64,000 nucleotides of DNA, taken from positions 124,001-188,000 of the forward strand of contig JADGNA010000008.1 in the NCBI GenBank assembly GCA_015234465.1, written 5' to 3'. This DNA comes from Salinibacterium sp. (lineage in GTDB: Bacteria > Actinomycetota > Actinomycetes > Actinomycetales > Microbacteriaceae). Below, one piece after another: positions 30,145 through 40,055 of the stretch (its first letter is position 1; each line of letters starts with the position of its first letter). The position numbers were made by a program, and so were the translations under genes. The notes below the pieces were generated by a model. It saw only the letters and a program-made list of their open reading frames with translations, was not told where the DNA came from and made no database searches.

Positions 30145-31155
30145 ATGGCCAGATCGCATCTCACTTTAGCCGCCTTGGCCACCGCCGCCGTCGAAGGATT
30201 GGACGCGCGGGAGGTGGGTGGCTACGACGCGGGCGACGAGGGCGACTTCGACTCTGCCGTCGTCACCGGCACCGACGGACGGCACTGGATCGTGCGCGTC
30301 CCGCGTTCGGAACGAGCCGAGCTCGAGCAGCAGGCCGACATCACCGCCCTGCGCGCCCTGAGCGTCGGAGTGCGCGGCCGCCTGCCCTTCGAGGTGACCC
30401 GCGTCGCGGGCCAGACCCCCGTCGGCACCACGCGCGCGGTCGTGACAGAGTTCGTCTACGGCGACCGGGTGCGCCTCGACGCGATCCCCGCCGGCGAGGG
30501 CCTCGCGACGTCGATCGGCCGCGCCATCGCCGCGATCCACACCCTCCCCACCAGCTTCGTGGGCGACTCCGGGCTTCCCGTGCGCTCGCCCCAGGAGTGC
30601 CTGCGCTCGCTCGTCGGTGTGCTCGACCGGGCTGCCGCGACCAACCTCGTTCCCGTCGCCCTGCTGCGCCGGTGGGAACGCGCCACGGAGGATTCCGCGC
30701 TGTGGCAGTTCATGCCCACCGTCATCAATGGCGCCATGACGGCAGAATCCTTCCTGCGCTCGGGCAATGAGGTGTCTGGGGTCAACGGATGGCACGCGCT
30801 CTCGGTCGACGACCCGGCGCGCGATCTCGCCTGGCTGCTCGCCGCCCGCGACCCTGCCGTCGCGGAGTCGGCGCTCGATGCCTACCAGGTGGCGCGCGGC
30901 TCGAGCGATCGACAGATCGCGCAGCGCGCCCGCCTGTACTCGGAGCTCGAACTGGCGAAGTGGCTGCTGCACGGCAAGCAGGAACGCAGCACCGCGATCG
31001 TCGACGACGCGGTCGCACTGCTCCACGCGCTCATGGACCGTGTCGAGACCGACATGGACACGAAGATTACGCACGAGACCATGCCGGTGATGGCTGTTGA
31101 CGAGGTCGAGGCGATGCTCGACGAGCGGGAACGGCGCGGCGACTCCCAGTCATAG
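30145..31155 (+). CDS. Aminoglycoside-phosphotransferase-fold protein, likely pseudokinase
   Basis: This 336-residue protein follows the APH/choline kinase fold (TDGRHWIVRVPRSERAE, AVVTEFVYGDRV, IGRAIAAIHTLP, DDPARDLAWLLAA). The catalytic HGDxHxxN loop is replaced by NGAMTAES (A197 for the catalytic Asp, S202 for Asn), and the metal-binding Asp of the IDW motif is G215. It therefore probably does not phosphorylate anything and may act as a binding or regulatory protein. The C-terminal 60 residues form a helical extension. It is divergent from nudC and convergent with adnB. Confidence 0.82.
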   Translation: MARSHLTLAALATAAVEGLDAREVGGYDAGDEGDFDSAVVTGTDGRHWIVRVPRSERAELEQQADITALRALSVGVRGRLPFEVTRVAGQTPVGTTRAVVTEFVYGDRVRLDAIPAGEGLATSIGRAIAAIHTLPTSFVGDSGLPVRSPQECLRSLVGVLDRAAATNLVPVALLRRWERATEDSALWQFMPTVINGAMTAESFLRSGNEVSGVNGWHALSVDDPARDLAWLLAARDPAVAESALDAYQVARGSSDRQIAQRARLYSELELAKWLLHGKQERSTAIVDDAVALLHALMDRVETDMDTKITHETMPVMAVDEVEAMLDERERRGDSQS

Positions 31156-31201
31156 CGTGCGTCCTTCCTGGCGCGGGCTTGTCGTAGTAGCGCGCTGGCG
31201 C

Positions 31202-34200
31202 TCAGTCGCCCCTGCCTCGCTCCTGTGACTCCAGCCAGAGTCGTTCGAGTTCGTCCTTCTCGAAGATGCGTCGCGGGCTGATGATCGCGTCGTCGGCGAC
31301 GTAGTAGAACACCGCGTCGATGCGGGATGCCTCGATGCCCTTCCATTCGGCGTAGGCCTGCCGGTAGAGCGCGAGCTGCAGTTGCCGGTCTTCGAGCTCC
31401 CGGTCGTCGCGCGGCGCCTTTCCGGTCTTCCAGTCGACGACCTCGTAGCGTGCCTGGCCGTCGGCGCCCGGATCGGTCTCGTACACGGCGTCGATCTTGC
31501 AGACGACGATGCGGCCCGCGAGGGGAAGGTGGATCTCCCGTTCGACCTCGAGGGGTGTGATGCCCGCCCAGCGGGACGCCTCGAAGGTGCGCTTGAGCAC
31601 CTCAAGCTGCGCCTCCTGCGTGACCTCGTCCGCGCCCTCCTCCATATCGAGTTCGCTGGGGAAGGCGTCGATCTCCTCGAGCGCCCCGTGCACGCCGTAG
31701 CGGTGCTCGACCCACTCGTGGAAGAGGGTGCCGAGCCGCGTGGCGCGGTAGGGCCGCTCAGGCATGGGGCGCCGCAGTTCAGCCGCGGTCTCATCAGGAG
31801 CCGTGACGTAGTCCTTGAACCGGGATGCGGGCACGCGCACGGGCGTCTCGCCCCTCGCATCCTGGCGCCCGCGGACGCGCCGCTCCTCAAGGAGCAGCTC
31901 GAGGTCGGCCTGCCACCTGCCCTCGTCGAGGGCTGCACCTGCGGCCCGCTGGATACGCGCGGCGCGCACGCGCTCGGCGGCGTCCTCGACGATCCGTCGG
32001 CGCCCTCCGAGGGGATCCTCCGGCCAGGTGAAGACGAGGTCGTCCGTCGTGCCGGGGTCGCTCTCGTTCTGGGGTACCTCTGGCGGCGGCGCCACGATGC
32101 CGGCATCCGCGAGCGAGAGGAGGTAGCGGCTGGGGCGCCGCGCCTTCGTCTGGCCAGACCAGAACGATCCGGTCAGCAGGAGCCGGTGCCGTGCACGGGT
32201 GACAGCCACGTAGGCGAGCCGTCTCTCCTCGCGCTCCTGGTGCTCGCCGACCGTGGCCTTGAACACCTTGATCGTCTCGACGAGTTGCTTGCGGGTCGTC
32301 GCTGTGCGCCAGTCCAGGGTCGGGAGTTCGGCGGCGTCGCCGCGGAACTCCCACGGGAGCCTGCCGAAGCCGAGCCACGCCCCCGTGCCCTCGAGCGGGG
32401 TCGCCGGCAGTTCGCCCTCGACCATGCGGGGCACGACGATGATGTCGCGTTCGAGTCCCTTCGAGCCGTGGATCGTCATGAGCTGCACGACGCCCGGCTC
32501 TGGTTCCTCGGGACGGGGAGCCAGGTTGTCGCGCCATTCGGCCTCGCGCAACCACGCGAGGAAGCTGCGGAGGCTCGGCGCATCGTCGACGGCGAGATAG
32601 TTGGCCAGCGCGTCGTAGAAGGCGTCGAGCGGCGCCCGGCCGAGCACCCGATCGGGATTGGATGCGACCTCAACGTCGATCATGAGCTCCTGCTCGCACA
32701 TCGTCACGAGGTCGAGGAGGTCGAGACCGGCACGGCCGCGCAGGCGTGCGAGCAGGGTTCCGGCCTCGCGCATCCGTTCGACGCCGACCTCGCTGAGGCC
32801 CGTGATGAGCGAATGGTCTGGCTTCGCCGTCGCAAGGAAGTCGAGCGCCTCGACGAGCGATGCACCCTCGTCGTCGGCGACCGAGTCCCGCAGTCGCTGC
32901 ACGACGTCGTCGTCGAGCCTGCGCTGGGCGAAGTCGCGCCGACTGAGCACGGATGCGATGCGTCGCAGCCCGTGGAGGTCGCGGGCGCCGATGCGCCAGC
33001 GAGGGCCCGCGAGCAGGCGCACGAGTTCCGACCCGGCGGATGGATCCGACAGCACGGTGAGCGCACAGACGAGGTCGGCCACCTCGGGCTCCTCCATCAG
33101 CCCGCCGACACCGAGCACGTGGAAGGGAACGCCGTGCTGGCGCAGCGCCTCCACGAAGGCGCGCTGCGTGCGACGGGTGCGGAAGAGCATGGCGGCGGTC
33201 GCCTGCCGGGGCGTGCCGCCCTCGATGACCGGTTCCCTGAGGCGCTGGGCGAGCCAGCGGGCGACGGTGTCGGCCTCCCCTGCGAGGTCTTCCTCGAAGG
33301 CGGATTCGACCGCGTGATGGGAGGCGGCCGGTGAGGGCGCGAGGCGCTCGACCTGCACGCGCGTCGCGGCGGTGAGCGGTTCGACGATAACGTTCGCGGC
33401 GTCCAGGATGCGCGTGCCGTTGCGCCAGCTCGTGCTCAGCGAGTACTGCTGGACGCCACCCTCCGGGCCCGCGAACTGCCGCGCGTAGTCCTCGAGGTTC
33501 GCCGAGCTCGCGCCGCGCCATCCGTAGATCGACTGGTGCGGATCGCCGACCGCCATGACCGCGTGGTCGCCGAAGAGCTCGGCGAGCAGCCAGGTCTGCA
33601 CGACGCTCGTGTCTTGGTATTCGTCGAGCAGCACGACCCGGTAACGGTCACGGAGTTCCTCGCGAATCCGGGGCACACCCCGCACGAGTTCGAGCGCGAG
33701 GGCGACCTGGTCTGAGTATTCGACGAAACCGCGGGCCGCCTTCGCCGCCTGGAACTGCTGCGCGAGTTCGATGAGCACTGGCAGTGCCCCGACGGCTCCG
33801 ACCTGGTTCATGACGTCACGGAACTCGCCGCGGCCGCCGAGCGGAAGCTCCTCGAGTGCCGCGAACTCCCCCGCCATGGCCGCGACGGCATCGGGCTCTG
33901 CGATGTTCTCGACGAGACCGTGGCTGACCTCGAGCACCGCCTTCGTGATGACGTCGACGCTCTTGCCGAGCCGGCCGAGCCGTTCGTCGCTGCTCTGCGT
34001 CACGATCCTGCGCGCGAGCTGCCACGCGGATGCCTCGCCCAGCACGTCTCCGTCTGGTTCCCGCCCGAGCAGCAGGGCGTTGTCGCGGTAGATGGTGTTC
34101 GCGAAGGAGTTGTAGGTCGCGACGCTCGGGGAGTCGAAGGGATCGCGTTCACCCTGCACCAGGCCCTGCCTGTCGAGTTCGTCGAGGCGCTGGCGGATGC

Positions 34201-34492
34201 GCTCCCCGAGCTCTCCCGCCGCCTTGCGCGTGAAGGTGAGGCCGAGGATCTGCCCGGGTGCGACGTGGCCGTTCGCGACGAGCCACAGCACGCGTGCGGC
34301 CATGGTCTCGGTCTTGCCGCTGCCAGCTCCCGCGACGACGAGCGCCGGCCCGAGTGGCGATTCGATGACGGCGCGCTGCTGGGGCGTCGGCCGATGGTGG
34401 CCGAGCGTGTCGGCAATCGTGTCGGCGCTGATGGCCGCGACGGGCCGAGCCGCATCCTGGCCTTCGCGCTCGCTGATGAGCAGGTCAGTCAC
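31202..34492 (-). CDS. adnB: AdnB-like helicase-nuclease subunit
   Basis: This 1096-residue protein joins a UvrD-type motor to a C-terminal RecB-like nuclease. Motor motifs: GAGSGKTETMAARVLWL (I), LLDEYQDTSVVQ (II), VGDPHQSIYGWRGA (III), MTIHGSKGLERDIIVV (V), LAYVAVTRARHRLL (VI). The nuclease carries KIDAVYETD, YEVVDWKTGKAP and QLALYRQAY. With AdnA it forms the actinobacterial double-strand-break resecting heterodimer that takes the place of RecBCD. The start overlaps the 3' end of adnA by 8 bases. Length and order match Rv3201c. Confidence 0.92.
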   Translation of the reverse strand: MTDLLISEREGQDAARPVAAISADTIADTLGHHRPTPQQRAVIESPLGPALVVAGAGSGKTETMAARVLWLVANGHVAPGQILGLTFTRKAAGELGERIRQRLDELDRQGLVQGERDPFDSPSVATYNSFANTIYRDNALLLGREPDGDVLGEASAWQLARRIVTQSSDERLGRLGKSVDVITKAVLEVSHGLVENIAEPDAVAAMAGEFAALEELPLGGRGEFRDVMNQVGAVGALPVLIELAQQFQAAKAARGFVEYSDQVALALELVRGVPRIREELRDRYRVVLLDEYQDTSVVQTWLLAELFGDHAVMAVGDPHQSIYGWRGASSANLEDYARQFAGPEGGVQQYSLSTSWRNGTRILDAANVIVEPLTAATRVQVERLAPSPAASHHAVESAFEEDLAGEADTVARWLAQRLREPVIEGGTPRQATAAMLFRTRRTQRAFVEALRQHGVPFHVLGVGGLMEEPEVADLVCALTVLSDPSAGSELVRLLAGPRWRIGARDLHGLRRIASVLSRRDFAQRRLDDDVVQRLRDSVADDEGASLVEALDFLATAKPDHSLITGLSEVGVERMREAGTLLARLRGRAGLDLLDLVTMCEQELMIDVEVASNPDRVLGRAPLDAFYDALANYLAVDDAPSLRSFLAWLREAEWRDNLAPRPEEPEPGVVQLMTIHGSKGLERDIIVVPRMVEGELPATPLEGTGAWLGFGRLPWEFRGDAAELPTLDWRTATTRKQLVETIKVFKATVGEHQEREERRLAYVAVTRARHRLLLTGSFWSGQTKARRPSRYLLSLADAGIVAPPPEVPQNESDPGTTDDLVFTWPEDPLGGRRRIVEDAAERVRAARIQRAAGAALDEGRWQADLELLLEERRVRGRQDARGETPVRVPASRFKDYVTAPDETAAELRRPMPERPYRATRLGTLFHEWVEHRYGVHGALEEIDAFPSELDMEEGADEVTQEAQLEVLKRTFEASRWAGITPLEVEREIHLPLAGRIVVCKIDAVYETDPGADGQARYEVVDWKTGKAPRDDRELEDRQLQLALYRQAYAEWKGIEASRIDAVFYYVADDAIISPRRIFEKDELERLWLESQERGRGD

Positions 34493-37400
34493 TCGTCACC
34501 GCCCTCACCCGGTGCAGGCGCCGCGCGGCCGCTCCCGGTCGGCGGTCATCGATCTCGCGGCTTCCCCGGAACGCGGCCGCCGCCATGCCACGCGCGGCGA
34601 TCGCGATGCGCTCGCGGAACTCCTGGAGCTGCTCCGGCGTGAGTGGTGCCTGCATGCCCTCACGGTAGGACTTGCCTCCGACACCCTCTTTCACGAAGAG
34701 GAGCTTCGCTCCCCCGGGCGCGTGCTCGCCGTGCGGGGCGAGCACCTCATCGAGGAGGCCCTCCGCGTAGGCGAGCTGGTAGGCGGCGAGCTGCGGATGC
34801 GCGTCCAGCACGCTCTGTTTCGTCTCGGGCCTGCCTGTCTTGAGGTCGACGATGACCACGCTTCCGTCGGGCGAGCGTTCGACCCGGTCGATCGAGCCGC
34901 GCACGCGGGCGCGGTCGACGTCGAGCTCGAAGCGGCTCTCCGCACCGATGAGTTCCTTGCGTTCTCGCGTGAAATCACCGAGGTACTCGGCGACCCCCGC
35001 CGCGAGCGCTCGCGTGGCCGCACGCTCCTTCTCTGCGAGCCACGGTGCCTCGAAGACGAGTTCGCTCCACCTCGACTCGATCGCCTGCCACACCCCTTCG
35101 ACGCTCGTGTCCTCGCTCGTCTCCATCGCCCAGTGCACGATCGTGCCGATGCTCATGGCGGTGCTGGGAGCGGAGCCGGAGAGCGAGTCGATGAACCAGT
35201 CGAGCGGGGACTCCTCGAAGGCGCTGAGCCGCGAGGGCGAGACGGGAACCTGCTCGTCGTCATCGAAGACGGGCTCGATCGTCGACGGCGAGAGAAGACC
35301 GTGCCAGTCTCCGGGGTCCGCGCCGGGGACTGCCTCGTCGGCGAGGTGCGCGAGGGCCGCGGCGGCGGCGTCGCGGGAGGCGGTGGAGCCGTCCCTGCGC
35401 GACAGCTCGTGCCTCAGGCGGCCCGTGAGCCCGCGGAGCGACAGCGGGATCGGGGAGGTGGCGTCGAGTCTCGCGGCGCCATCCGGCACGAGGGAGAAGA
35501 ACACGCTCGGTGCCTCGTCGTCGTTCGCGACGGAGCTCACGATGATCTCGCGCCGGCAGCGGGATGCGGCGAGCGCGAACATTCGGAGTTCGTCATCGCG
35601 CACGAGGCGACGTTCGTCGAGCGTCGCGGTGTCGCCGGCTGCCGCGCGCGCGAGGTCCTGCGCGCCGAGCAGCGTGCCGCGGATGCGAAGGTTCGGCCAG
35701 ACGCCCTCCTGCACGCCCGCAAGGGCCACCGTGTCGAACTCGAGCCCCACGACTCCCGAGGGCGTGGTGACGAGCACGGCTTCACCCCGCGCCTGCGGCG
35801 AGAGCGTGTCTTCGGGGACGTCGGCGTCGAGCACGTCGTCGAGGAAGACCCGTGCGGGCGCGCCGGGGTCTCGCTCCACGAAGCGCTTGGCCGCCGAGAA
35901 CAAGGCCACGATGCCGTCGAGGTTGCGGTGGGCCTCGTCGGCGACGATGCCGCTGCCCATCGCGTCGTCATACCAGCGCCGGTGCAGGCCGCTGCGCTCC
36001 CATGCGAGCCACAGCAGCTCTTCGATCGAGGCGTCGTCGTCGTGCGCCTGCCGCACGGCAGCCAGTGTCGCCGCCAGGCGCTCGGCCCGGCGGGCAGAAC
36101 GATGGTCGATCGTGGCGAAACGCCCAGGTCCCTCGAGGGCCTCCACGATCAGCGCATCCGCGCCACGGTCGCCGCCTCCCGCGATCTCCTCCGCGCGCAA
36201 CGCGAGCCGCAGCCGGCGAAGGTCGAGCCGGTCGAGTTGCCCGAACGGCCCGAGCAGCAGGTCTGCGGCGGCCGCCGCCGTGAGCGGCGTCCTGCCCATG
36301 CCGATGTCGACGACGCCCAGGAGACTCCGCGCCGCGCCATCATCGCGGAGCGGGCGCGCGGCGAGCGTCGTGCGCGTGGGTACCTCTGCGAGCGAGAGCG
36401 CCCGGGCGATCGCAGGCACCTGGGCACCACTGCGCACGATGACGGCCATGTCCGACCAGGCGACGCCGTGCATGAGGTGCCGCTCCCGCAATCGTCGCGC
36501 GATCGCGGAACGCTCTCGCGATGGGGTGGGAGCCTCCACGAGCGCTATCGAACCCTCGTAGGGCTCGGCGGTCGTGGCCCCGCGCTGGGCCGTGAGGCCT
36601 GCCGTGCCGATGTGGGCGGTGATGGAGGAGACGAAGCGGGTGAGAAGCGCGCCCTGACGATACACCGTGCCGAGTTCGAACAGCCGCGTCTCGACGCCCA
36701 GCACCTGGGAGAGGCGGCCGAGGGCATCCGCCTCGCCCCCTCGGAACGCGTTGGCCGCCGTGTCGGGATTGCCGAACGCGACGACCGCCGTGCCCCGCTC
36801 AGCCAGGGCGGCGAGCACGCTGAGCGTGGAACGGGTCGCCTCCTGCGCGTCATCGACGAGCACGAGCCGCAGGGGCGCCGCGATGTCACCCGGTCGGCCG
36901 CGCCGCAACTCGCGCACGGCGCACTCCACGAGCTCCGTCGAGTCGAGCTGGTGGGGCCGCTGCAGGCCGAGCACGTCGTGGTATTCGGCCATGAGCTCGC
37001 CCGCAGCGACCCACTCCGGACGGTCTCGCTCGAGGCCGAGCGTTCTCAGGTGGGCGGGCGAGATGCCGTGTTCCGTGCTCCGCATGAGCAGCTCGCGAAG
37101 CTCCGTGCGGAACCCGCGAGTGCGACGGACATCGGGGCTGAGGTGCTCGGGCCAGCGGGGGCCTGCGCCATCCTCGATATGGCCCTCGAGCAAGCCGGCC
37201 AGGTCGGCATCCTGTTCACCCCCGGTGATGAGGGTGGGCCCCGGCCGGCCGTCGGCGCGCGCTGCCGCCCCCACGATGTCGAAGGCGAGGGAGTTCACGG
37301 TGCGGGCGAGCGGCCCGGTCGTGGGACGCGCGATGCGCAACGCCAGCCGGTCGCGCAGGCGGGTCGCTGACACTCGGCTCGAGGTCAGCACGAGCACCTC

Positions 37401-37604
37401 GGCCGGGTCCCAACCGAGGTCGAGGATGCGGTGGGCGGCCAGTTCGACCATGGCCGTGGTCTTGCCCGTGCCGGGTGCACCGACGACCGCGGCGGAGACG
37501 CCCGGCGGCAGGGCGAGGAGGGCTCGCTGCGCTTCGTCCAGCATGGGGACGTCGGGGTGGGTGGGCGCAGCATCGTCGACCACGTCACGCACCTCATCTC
37601 GCAT
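34485..37604 (-). CDS. adnA: AdnA-like helicase-nuclease subunit
   Basis: This 1039-residue protein has an intact Walker A (VVGAPGTGKTTAMVEL), a degenerate motor compared with AdnB (LVDDAQEATRS at the Walker B site), and a C-terminal PD-(D/E)xK nuclease: RVRGSIDRVERSPDG, VVIVDLKTGRP, LAAYQLAYAEG. In mycobacterial AdnAB the AdnB motor drives translocation while both nucleases cut; the divergent motor seen here fits that picture. It lies first in the two-gene operon and is divergent from DUF3107. Confidence 0.9.
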   Translation of the reverse strand: MRDEVRDVVDDAAPTHPDVPMLDEAQRALLALPPGVSAAVVGAPGTGKTTAMVELAAHRILDLGWDPAEVLVLTSSRVSATRLRDRLALRIARPTTGPLARTVNSLAFDIVGAAARADGRPGPTLITGGEQDADLAGLLEGHIEDGAGPRWPEHLSPDVRRTRGFRTELRELLMRSTEHGISPAHLRTLGLERDRPEWVAAGELMAEYHDVLGLQRPHQLDSTELVECAVRELRRGRPGDIAAPLRLVLVDDAQEATRSTLSVLAALAERGTAVVAFGNPDTAANAFRGGEADALGRLSQVLGVETRLFELGTVYRQGALLTRFVSSITAHIGTAGLTAQRGATTAEPYEGSIALVEAPTPSRERSAIARRLRERHLMHGVAWSDMAVIVRSGAQVPAIARALSLAEVPTRTTLAARPLRDDGAARSLLGVVDIGMGRTPLTAAAAADLLLGPFGQLDRLDLRRLRLALRAEEIAGGGDRGADALIVEALEGPGRFATIDHRSARRAERLAATLAAVRQAHDDDASIEELLWLAWERSGLHRRWYDDAMGSGIVADEAHRNLDGIVALFSAAKRFVERDPGAPARVFLDDVLDADVPEDTLSPQARGEAVLVTTPSGVVGLEFDTVALAGVQEGVWPNLRIRGTLLGAQDLARAAAGDTATLDERRLVRDDELRMFALAASRCRREIIVSSVANDDEAPSVFFSLVPDGAARLDATSPIPLSLRGLTGRLRHELSRRDGSTASRDAAAAALAHLADEAVPGADPGDWHGLLSPSTIEPVFDDDEQVPVSPSRLSAFEESPLDWFIDSLSGSAPSTAMSIGTIVHWAMETSEDTSVEGVWQAIESRWSELVFEAPWLAEKERAATRALAAGVAEYLGDFTRERKELIGAESRFELDVDRARVRGSIDRVERSPDGSVVIVDLKTGRPETKQSVLDAHPQLAAYQLAYAEGLLDEVLAPHGEHAPGGAKLLFVKEGVGGKSYREGMQAPLTPEQLQEFRERIAIAARGMAAAAFRGSREIDDRRPGAAARRLHRVRAVTSD

Positions 37605-37699
37605 GCCTCAACGCTAGCGGCGGCCACCGACACGACGACCCCATTGCGCCGTGGACGAACGCCGGCTCGTCGCGGGGCGCCATGTCGTACTCTGGGCAC

Positions 37700-37924
37700 G
37701 TGGAAATTCGAATCGGCATCATCAACAGCGCCCGCGAGATCAGCTTCGAGTCGAGCCAGTCCGCGGCGGACATCCAGGCGGTCGTGGCGCAGGCCCTCGA
37801 CACCGACGCGAAGTACTTCAGCCTCAAGGACGACAAGGACAGCCTGTACGTCGTGCCGGTCGCCTCGCTCGGTTACCTCGAGATCGGTGCCGAGAACCCC
37901 CGCCGGGTGGGTTTCGTAGCGTGA
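37700..37924 (+). CDS. DUF3107 small protein
   Basis: This 74-residue protein begins with GTG 37700 and reads EIRIGIINSAREISFES, VVAQALDTDAKYFSLKD and a terminal ENPRRVGFVA, the DUF3107 pattern. It is an actinobacterial conserved small protein of unknown function, often near adnA and the DEAD-box/ferritin-like pair, as here. The next gene starts within its stop (GTGA), so the two are coupled. Confidence 0.9.
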   Translation: MEIRIGIINSAREISFESSQSAADIQAVVAQALDTDAKYFSLKDDKDSLYVVPVASLGYLEIGAENPRRVGFVA

Positions 37925-38217
37925 ACATGGAGATGCTGTTCGCCGTACTCGGCGGACTCATCCTCTCGCTCGCGGTGCACTTCGCCCTGCCACGTCGCGA
38001 GCTTCGCGGTGCCGCGCTGCTCGCCGCGGTGGGCACGGCGGTATCGGCCGTCGTCTGGAGCGCCCTCACGTGGCTCGACTGGCCGTTCGACGGCGGCTGG
38101 ATCTGGGTTGCCTCGATTGCGGCGGGGCCCATCGCCGCGCTCATCGTCGGCCTGGTGCTGCCGAAGCGCCGCATCGCGGCCGATGAACAGCTCTTCCAGG
38201 AGCTCGCCAAGGGCTAG
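37921..38217 (+). CDS. Small multi-pass membrane protein
   Basis: This 98-residue protein has three hydrophobic helices (MLFAVLGGLILSLAVHFAL; residues about 34-55; WIWVASIAAGPIAALIVGLV) and a short charged C-terminus. GTG 37921 overlaps the DUF3107 stop; ATG 37927 is the alternative. No family is recognised. It presumably acts with DUF3107. Confidence 0.75.
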   Translation: MNMEMLFAVLGGLILSLAVHFALPRRELRGAALLAAVGTAVSAVVWSALTWLDWPFDGGWIWVASIAAGPIAALIVGLVLPKRRIAADEQLFQELAKG

Positions 38218-38289
38218 GCGCGCCGCCACCCCGAAAGCGCTTGCCGCGCATCCAGCCACCTTCAAGGCAGCGGTCCTAGCGTCGCGGCC

Positions 38290-39273
38290 ATGAGCCGCGT
38301 GGTGATCTTCGCCCCATCCCCTCTCCTCACTGTCACGGTCGAGAACCATGGCGCTGGCGACGAGCTGCACCTCCACGCGGGAGGCCAGGGCGTCTGGCAG
38401 GGGCGGATGCTGCGGCGCATGGGCGTCGACGTCACGATGTGCTGCGCCCTGATCGGTGAGGGCGGCACCGTGCTCGGGCCGCTCCTGTCGAATGAGGGAT
38501 TCACGGTCGAGGCCGTCGAGGTCGACGGCAACGGGGGTGGCTATGTGCACGACCGGCGTGGCGGCGAGCGCGAATCGGTCGTCGAGATCGACGGATCGCC
38601 CCTCGACAGGCACACCCTCGACGAGCTCTACACCCTCACGCTGCGCGAGGCGGTCGGCGCTGATGCCGTCATCCTGAGCGGACCGGCGGGCGATGAGACG
38701 CTTCCGGCAGAGGTGTATCGGCGCCTTGCCGCAGACCTCGGTGCCGCTGGCTGCACCGTCATCGTCGACCTCGCGGGCGAGCGACTCTCGGCGGCCCTCG
38801 AGGGCGGTGTCGAGGTCGTCAAGGTGAGTGATGAGGAGTTGGTCGCCGACGGACGCGCGAGCGAAGCCGACGACGACAGCATCATGGCGGGCATGCGCGC
38901 GATGATGCAGGAGGGCGCCCGCTCCGTGATCGTCAGCCGCTCCCCCGAGCCGATCCTCGTGCTCCACGACGGCGCGTTCCACGAGGTGCACATGCCCGAG
39001 TTCGAGGCGGCCGACACTCGCGGCGCGGGCGATTCCCTCACGGCCGGCGTGACGGCGGCCATCGCGCGCGGCGAGTCGCTGCTCGATGCCGTGCGCCTCG
39101 GTGCCGCGGCGGGGGCCCTCAACGTGACCCGCCACGGGCTCGGCACGGGCGACGCCGAGGCGATCGAGAAGCTGCGCACCCTCGCTGAGATACGCCCTGC
39201 CCAGGAGCCGACGACGGATGCCGCGACCACCATGACACCGGGAGACCTGGCCGCACGGGCCGAGGAGGAGTGA
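38290..39273 (+). CDS. PfkB-family sugar kinase (1-phosphofructokinase-like)
   Basis: This 327-residue protein has the PfkB fold: N-terminal GGQGVWQGRMLRRMG substrate-binding region, and the C-terminal signature DTRGAGDSLTAGV with the catalytic Asp in GAGD. The tagatose/fructose-phosphate kinase branch (starting with a PSPLLTVTV-type sequence) fits best. It would use ATP to phosphorylate a sugar phosphate in the cytoplasm. The C-terminal 30 residues are an unstructured acidic tail. surE follows directly, with the two genes touching or overlapping. Confidence 0.88.
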   Translation: MSRVVIFAPSPLLTVTVENHGAGDELHLHAGGQGVWQGRMLRRMGVDVTMCCALIGEGGTVLGPLLSNEGFTVEAVEVDGNGGGYVHDRRGGERESVVEIDGSPLDRHTLDELYTLTLREAVGADAVILSGPAGDETLPAEVYRRLAADLGAAGCTVIVDLAGERLSAALEGGVEVVKVSDEELVADGRASEADDDSIMAGMRAMMQEGARSVIVSRSPEPILVLHDGAFHEVHMPEFEAADTRGAGDSLTAGVTAAIARGESLLDAVRLGAAAGALNVTRHGLGTGDAEAIEKLRTLAEIRPAQEPTTDAATTMTPGDLAARAEEE

Positions 39274-39281
39274 AGACAGCA

Positions 39282-40025
39282 ATGACCACGGCACTCATCA
39301 CGAACGACGACGGGATCGATTCCCCCGGCCTGCACAGCCTCGCCCGCATGGCGATCGAGGCGGGGCTCGATGTCGTCATCGCGGCACCCTCCGAGCAGTC
39401 GAGCGGCAGCAGCGCATCGATCCTGGGCGCGAACGCCGACGGGCGCGTGCCGTACTCCCGGCGTGAGCTGGAGGGCTTCGACATCCCCGTCTTCGCCGTC
39501 GATGCCGCGCCCGCCCTCCTCTCGCTGATCGCCGCCCACGGCGCCTTCGGCTTCGTTCCCGACATCGTCTTCTCCGGGGTCAATCGCGGCGCGAACGTGG
39601 GGCACGCGATCCTCCACTCCGGCACGGTGGGCGCGGCCCTCACGGCGGGGGTCAACGGAGCGCGCGGCCTTGCCGTCTCGCTCGACGTCGGCATGGATCC
39701 GGATGCCTGCCTGTGGGATGCCGCCGCGCCCCATGTCGCTCACCTCGTGCCGCTCCTGCTCGAGCAGCCGGCGGGCACGGTCTTCAACCTCAACGTGCCG
39801 AACGTCGAGACGAAGACCGAGCTGCGGGAGGGACCGCTCGCCGCCTTCGGTATCGTGCAGACGCTCACGGCGGTCGGGGGCGACGACGACGTGCGCCTCG
39901 AGGTCTCCGACACTCCCGCCGACCAGGAGGAGGGCTCGGATGCGGCACTCCTGCGGGCGGGCCATGCGACCGTGACCAACATCACGGGTGTGCGCGAGGC
40001 ATCCGTCGCCGCACTGACGAGCTGA
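39282..40025 (+). CDS. surE: SurE 5'/3'-nucleotidase
   Basis: This 247-residue protein starts with the SurE hallmark ITNDDGIDSPGL (metal-binding DD), followed by APSEQSSGSSASI and VFSGVNRGANVG, the phosphate and metal site, and GTVGAALTAGVNGARGLAVS. SurE dephosphorylates nucleoside 5'- or 3'-monophosphates and short polyphosphates. ATG 39282 follows a GGAGGAG site; a GTG at 39270 overlapping the preceding stop is possible. Confidence 0.93.
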   Translation: MTTALITNDDGIDSPGLHSLARMAIEAGLDVVIAAPSEQSSGSSASILGANADGRVPYSRRELEGFDIPVFAVDAAPALLSLIAAHGAFGFVPDIVFSGVNRGANVGHAILHSGTVGAALTAGVNGARGLAVSLDVGMDPDACLWDAAAPHVAHLVPLLLEQPAGTVFNLNVPNVETKTELREGPLAAFGIVQTLTAVGGDDDVRLEVSDTPADQEEGSDAALLRAGHATVTNITGVREASVAALTS

Positions 40026-40055
40026 ACGCTCGGGCGGCGGCCGGACGCGCAGCGC

